Assembly: GCA_900549715.1 (NCBI GenBank)
Contig: URPK01000018.1
Coordinates: forward strand, 1 to 16,378
Source: an uncultured Collinsella sp.
GTDB taxonomy: Bacteria > Actinomycetota > Coriobacteriia > Coriobacteriales > Coriobacteriaceae
Direction of reading: 5' to 3'
Length of the DNA: 16,378 bases
Positions 13,867 to 16,378 of the stretch are shown one piece after another (within the stretch, counting starts at the first letter, position 1; each line of letters opens with the position of its first letter). The translations under genes were made by a program, and so were the position numbers. The notes under the pieces are model-generated. The model was given only the letters and a program-made list of their open reading frames with translations, made no database searches and was not told where the DNA came from.

Positions 13867-15528
13867 CTACTCGATCGAGAAGATAACGGGATAGAGCGGC
13901 TGCTCGCCACGATGGGCGTCAATCTCCAGATCGGGCTGAGCCTCCTCAATGGCGTCGACAATCTCCTGGAAGGCCTCATCGGACAGTTCCTCGCCTGCCA
14001 GAATCGTCAGCGCGTCACCCTCCTCTTCCTCCTGCATACGGTTGATGCAGTCGAGCGTGACCTGCTTCACGTCGGAGCCGACCACATCGATGGAGCCGGC
14101 GATGATGCCCATGACGTCACCGGAGTGAATCGGCGAGCCGTCGGAGGCACTGGAATCACGCACGGCACGGGTGATCTCGCCATCACGAACCTCACTGATG
14201 GCGTCGACCATAGCGGCGACGGCATCCTCGAGCTCGGAATCGGGCAGGACCGCGAACAGCGCGGAGAAGGCCTGCGGAACGGTCTTGGTGGGAACGACGG
14301 CGACCTTCTTGTCGGTGCAGGCAGAGGCAGCGGCCTCGGCGGCCATGCGGATGTTGCCGTTGTTGGGCAGAATGATGACCGAGGTCGCGTTGACCTGGTC
14401 GACGGCGCCCAGCAGGTCTGCAGTCGAGGGATTCATGGTCTGGCCACCGGACACGATCACGTCAACGCCGAGGGACTTGAGGATGTCTGCCTCGCCGGAA
14501 CCGGCGGCAACGGCGACAAAGCCCAGGGCCTTCGCGGGCTCGGCGGCCTTCTCCTGGTCCTCGTGGATCTTGGCGGTACGGTCGTGGGCCTCCATCTCCA
14601 TGTTGTGGATAAAGACCTCGTAGATCTGGCCAAGCTGCAGCATGTGCTCGAGCACCAGGTTCGGGGTGTTGGAGTGCACGTGGATCTTGTAGTCGGGATA
14701 TGCGCCCACGAGCAGCTCACAGTCGCCCATGGAACCCAGGAACTTAAGGCACTCGTCCTCGTCAAACGGGGCGTCGGCCTTAAACAGGAACTCATTGCAG
14801 TAACGGAATTCCGAGCCCTCCCAGTCGTCGTTAGCCTCGATCTCAACGCGGCCAAGAGCGGCATCACGGGCAGAGCCGGCGGAGTCAAACGTAGCGGAGA
14901 AATCCTCGACAACGGTGCTGCGGCCAAGAGCGGCAGCTACGAAGTTCTCGAGGAAGATGGCAAAGCCAAAGGCGCCGGAGTCGACCACGCCGTTCTCCTT
15001 CAGAACGGGCAGCAGGTCGGGCGTGCGAGCGACGGACTGGTAGGCCTCGACGACGATGGCATCGAGCGCGTCCTCGGCCGAGAACTTCTTCTTTTCGCAC
15101 TCGTCGGCCTTGGTCGAGACATCGCGCAGCACCGTGAGAATCGTGCCCTCGATGGGCTTACGGACGGCCTGGAAGGCGACCTTGACGGCACGACGGAAGG
15201 CGAAGGCGATATTGGCGGACGTAATGGGCTCATCGGCAGAGACGAGGCCCTCGGCCACACCACGCAGAATCTGTGAGGTGATGACGCCGGAGTTGCCGCG
15301 GGCGCCCATCAGGGAGCCGTGGGTGATGGCGCCGGCAATGGCCTCCATGTCGGCGTCGGCGGGAAGGGCGGAAAGCTCCTTAGTCACCGAAGCGAGCGTG
15401 AGCGACATGTTGGTGCCGGTGTCGCCGTCGGGTACGGGGAAGACGTTGAGCTTGTTGATCTCCTCGGCCTTGTCGGAAACGGCAGCCGCAGCGATCGGAA
15501 AACAGGTGCGAATGGTCTTTGCAATCAT
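13867..15528 (-). CDS. fakA: Fatty acid kinase catalytic subunit, FakA/YloV-like (DAK2/DhaL domain protein)
   Basis: 553 aa, close to S. aureus FakA (548). FakA phosphorylates fatty acids held by FakB proteins, giving acyl-phosphate for phospholipid synthesis. The N-terminal DhaL-type kinase domain (1-205) has the Mg-ATP site LNVFPVPDGDTGTNMSL (27-43, with D34 and D36), GARGNSGVI (75-83), KPIEGTILTVLRD (124-136) and GVVDSGAFG (180-188). The rest matches the FakA middle and C-terminal regions, including SGGQTMNPS and a VPTKT segment. Start is ATG at 15528; the nearest ribosome site (GGAG) is about 12 nt away, longer than usual. It follows asp23-like, as yloU-yloV in B. subtilis. The fakB genes that would supply substrate are not in this window. 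Confidence 0.9.
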   Translation of the reverse strand: MIAKTIRTCFPIAAAAVSDKAEEINKLNVFPVPDGDTGTNMSLTLASVTKELSALPADADMEAIAGAITHGSLMGARGNSGVITSQILRGVAEGLVSADEPITSANIAFAFRRAVKVAFQAVRKPIEGTILTVLRDVSTKADECEKKKFSAEDALDAIVVEAYQSVARTPDLLPVLKENGVVDSGAFGFAIFLENFVAAALGRSTVVEDFSATFDSAGSARDAALGRVEIEANDDWEGSEFRYCNEFLFKADAPFDEDECLKFLGSMGDCELLVGAYPDYKIHVHSNTPNLVLEHMLQLGQIYEVFIHNMEMEAHDRTAKIHEDQEKAAEPAKALGFVAVAAGSGEADILKSLGVDVIVSGGQTMNPSTADLLGAVDQVNATSVIILPNNGNIRMAAEAAASACTDKKVAVVPTKTVPQAFSALFAVLPDSELEDAVAAMVDAISEVRDGEITRAVRDSSASDGSPIHSGDVMGIIAGSIDVVGSDVKQVTLDCINRMQEEEEGDALTILAGEELSDEAFQEIVDAIEEAQPDLEIDAHRGEQPLYPVIFSIE

Positions 15529-15555
15529 GGGTATTTGAATCTCCGTTTTCGGATG

Positions 15556-15912
15556 CTAGTTCAGACGGCTCTTAAGCGCGTCGATGTGGATGCCGATCTT
15601 AAGGCTGGCGGGATCGATCTGGGCGATCTCCTGCAGAGTGAAGGCAACGGAGCTCGAAAGATTGTGGCAGACGGACTTCATGTTGACGCCGTTCTCGAGC
15701 ACGACGTGAAGATCGACCGTAAGGCCGTTCTCGTCGGCGGAGACAAGCACGCCCTTGCGGAGGCGCTGACCGGCAAGCAGGCGCACGCTCTCGGCGCCCT
15801 GGAGCTGCTCAGCCATTCCGACAACGCCATAGCACGTCATCGCGGCATAACCGGCAATATCGGCAATAACGTCGTTCGAGACGCTCAGGCTGCCGTTAAT
15901 GGTCTCAGACAC
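15556..15912 (-). CDS. Asp23/Gls24 family protein (YloU-like)
   Basis: 118 aa. It has a single Asp23 domain: VSNDVIADIAGYAAMTCYGVVGM at 11-33, then VDLHVVLENGVNMKSVCHNL in the middle and IDALKSRLN at the end. Family members are small envelope-associated or alkaline-stress proteins whose biochemistry is poorly defined. Start is GTG at 15912-15910, with AAGGAG 6 nt upstream; the longer open frame to ATG 15945 has no ribosome site and is not used. It is the first gene of the fourteen-gene block and lies 27 nt before fakA. The consistent pairing with fakA suggests a role in lipid or envelope homeostasis; this is inference. Confidence 0.9.
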   Translation of the reverse strand: MSETINGSLSVSNDVIADIAGYAAMTCYGVVGMAEQLQGAESVRLLAGQRLRKGVLVSADENGLTVDLHVVLENGVNMKSVCHNLSSSVAFTLQEIAQIDPASLKIGIHIDALKSRLN

Positions 15913-15968
15913 AAGAATCTCCTTATCTGGTGCTCGCGGCACCATCTCGTGGGAGCAATCATTGCAAT

Positions 15969-15974
15969 ATTCTA
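15969..15974 (-). promoter_or_regulatory. Possible -10 element for the asp23-to-ffh operon
   Basis: TAGAAT reads on the minus strand at 15974-15969, in the 158-nt gap between the terminator at 16071-16100 and the asp23-like start. A main promoter is expected in this gap because transcription from the tRNA array should stop at that terminator. The -35 match is poor. A short inverted repeat, GCAATcATTGC (15955-15965), overlaps the expected start region. Confidence 0.3.
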
Positions 15975-16070
15975 CAACGAGCGCGCCATGTTGAGGTGGT
16001 GGGTCGCGGGATTACATCCTCGACACGAAATGTTGATATGGTAACGTTCGCGCCAGGCGATCGCGGTATG

Positions 16071-16100
16071 AAAAAACCCGCCGCATAAGCGACGGGTTTT
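16071..16100. terminator. Strong intrinsic terminator after the tRNA-Asn array
   Basis: On the minus strand CCCGTCGC pairs with GCGGCGGG (eight pairs, one G-T) around a short TTATG loop, followed by six Ts. A-runs on the other side make it usable in both directions. It separates the tRNA array from the asp23-to-ffh operon. Confidence 0.85.
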
Positions 16101-16106
16101 AAAACC

Positions 16107-16181
16107 TGGCTCCCCGGGTAGGACTCGAACCTACAACAGCGCGGTTAACAGCCGCGTGCTCTACCATTGAGCTACCGAGGA
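16107..16181 (-). tRNA. tRNA-Asn (anticodon GUU), copy 1
   Basis: 75 nt including an encoded CCA (16109-16107). The acceptor stem pairs TCCTCGG with CCGGGGA (one T-G pair). The D arm is GCTC/GAGC, the anticodon stem CGCGG/CCGCG with loop CTGTTAA, so anticodon GTT at 16149-16147. The T arm is GTAGG-TTCGAGT-CCTAC. It is the last gene of the array in the direction of transcription and is followed within a few bases by the strong terminator. Confidence 0.97.
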
Positions 16182-16188
16182 ATTTAAA

Positions 16189-16206
16189 AGCCCAGCGGAA
16201 TGGGCT
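16189..16206 (-). terminator. Hairpin in tRNA-Asn spacer 1
   Basis: On the minus strand AGCCCA (16206-16201) pairs with TGGGCT (16194-16189) around a six-base loop, followed by TTTTAAA. The stem is short and the T-run has four bases, so it may be a weak terminator, or a structure guiding processing of the tRNA 3' end. Confidence 0.5.
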
Positions 16207-16215
16207 GAAAAATTC

Positions 16216-16290
16216 TGGCTCCCCGGGTAGGACTCGAACCTACAACAGCGCGGTTAACAGCCGCGTGCTCTACCATTGAGCTACCGAGGA
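16216..16290 (-). tRNA. tRNA-Asn (anticodon GUU), copy 2
   Basis: Identical over all 75 nt to copy 1, including the encoded CCA (16218-16216); anticodon GTT at 16258-16256. It is flanked on both sides by the same 34-nt spacer. Confidence 0.97.
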
Positions 16291-16297
16291 ATTTAAA

Positions 16298-16315
16298 AGC
16301 CCAGCGGAATGGGCT
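16298..16315 (-). terminator. Hairpin in tRNA-Asn spacer 2
   Basis: An exact copy, 109 bp away, of the spacer 1 hairpin: AGCCCA/TGGGCT stem, six-base loop and TTTT on the minus strand. It lies between copies 3 and 2. Confidence 0.5.
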
Positions 16316-16324
16316 GAAAAATTC

Positions 16325-16378
16325 TGGCTCCCCGGGTAGGACTCGAACCTACAACAGCGCGGTTAACAGCCGCGTGCT
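16325..16378 (-). tRNA. tRNA-Asn (anticodon GUU), copy 3, partial
   Basis: The visible 54 nt cover the 3' part: CCA end, T arm, anticodon arm with GTT at 16367-16365, and the start of the D arm. They are identical to the other copies. The 5' part lies beyond the window edge. Confidence 0.93.

Larger units (their letters stand above)
16107..16378 (-). repeat. Tandem 109-bp repeat carrying tRNA-Asn genes
   Basis: Each unit is a 75-nt tRNA gene plus a 34-nt spacer. Units begin at 16107, 16216 and 16325. The two complete tRNA copies and both spacers are identical, and the third copy is identical over its visible 54 nt. This implies recent tandem duplication or gene conversion. The array continues beyond the window, so the copy number may exceed three. 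Confidence 0.95.

Noticed and set aside
11679..13979. Longer RecG starting at 13979
   Set aside because: The extra residues are encoded inside fakA and show no RecG similarity.
13774..15276. Plus-strand open frame of about 500 codons opposite fakA
   Set aside because: Gly/Asp/His-rich low-complexity product with no family features; fakA on the minus strand has clear motifs throughout.
16107..16378. CRISPR-like regular repeat spacing
   Set aside because: The 109-bp period is explained by complete tRNA-Asn genes with identical, not unique, spacers; no cas genes are present.

Overview
The window is a GC-rich bacterial chromosome segment. Gene order and protein sequences point to a Coriobacteriia-type actinobacterium (Collinsella/Olsenella-like). 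This placement is an inference: Coriobacteriia mix Firmicutes-like and actinobacterial gene orders, and that mix is what the window shows. No mobile element, prophage, toxin-antitoxin pair or CRISPR array is visible.

Layout. Bases 1-145 are a regulatory leader with two mirror-image near-palindromes flanking a candidate promoter. It drives the only plus-strand gene, a fusion of a DUF134 helix-turn-helix domain and a NifX/NifB-type cluster-binding domain with a His/Cys-rich tail (146-904). A hairpin at 973-1006 separates it from the convergent minus-strand genes. From 15912 down to 1031 the minus strand carries one very compact block of fourteen genes: asp23-like, fakA-like, recG, rsmD, coaD, a SepIVA-like coiled-coil gene, yceD (DUF177), rpmF, plsX, acpP, rnc, smc, ftsY, ffh. 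Many neighbours overlap by 1-8 nt or are about 10 nt apart. Larger gaps lie before fakA, the SepIVA-like gene, rpmF, plsX and acpP; all but the first hold candidate promoters, a hairpin terminator or a perfect palindrome. Upstream, after a strong terminator at 16071-16100, is a tandem array of three tRNA-Asn(GUU) genes in identical 109-bp units; the third is cut by the window edge.

How the genes work together. fakA, plsX and acpP all handle acyl groups: FakA makes acyl-phosphate from free fatty acids, PlsX exchanges acyl-ACP and acyl-phosphate, and AcpP is the carrier. coaD makes the CoA precursor of the AcpP prosthetic group. asp23-like may be envelope-linked. rpmF, yceD, rsmD and rnc serve ribosome and rRNA production. 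ftsY and ffh form the protein half of the SRP targeting pathway. smc and the SepIVA-like protein belong to chromosome organisation and division, and recG to fork repair. The block therefore couples membrane lipid supply, ribosome assembly, membrane protein targeting and the cell cycle.

The part least explained by known annotation is the left-end DUF134-NifX gene, with its paired operators, metal-binding tail and an internal ribosome binding site that could release the second domain as a separate protein. Also worth checking are a 22-bp perfect palindrome in the acpP leader and an Asp-to-Asn change at a metal-ligand position of RNase III.
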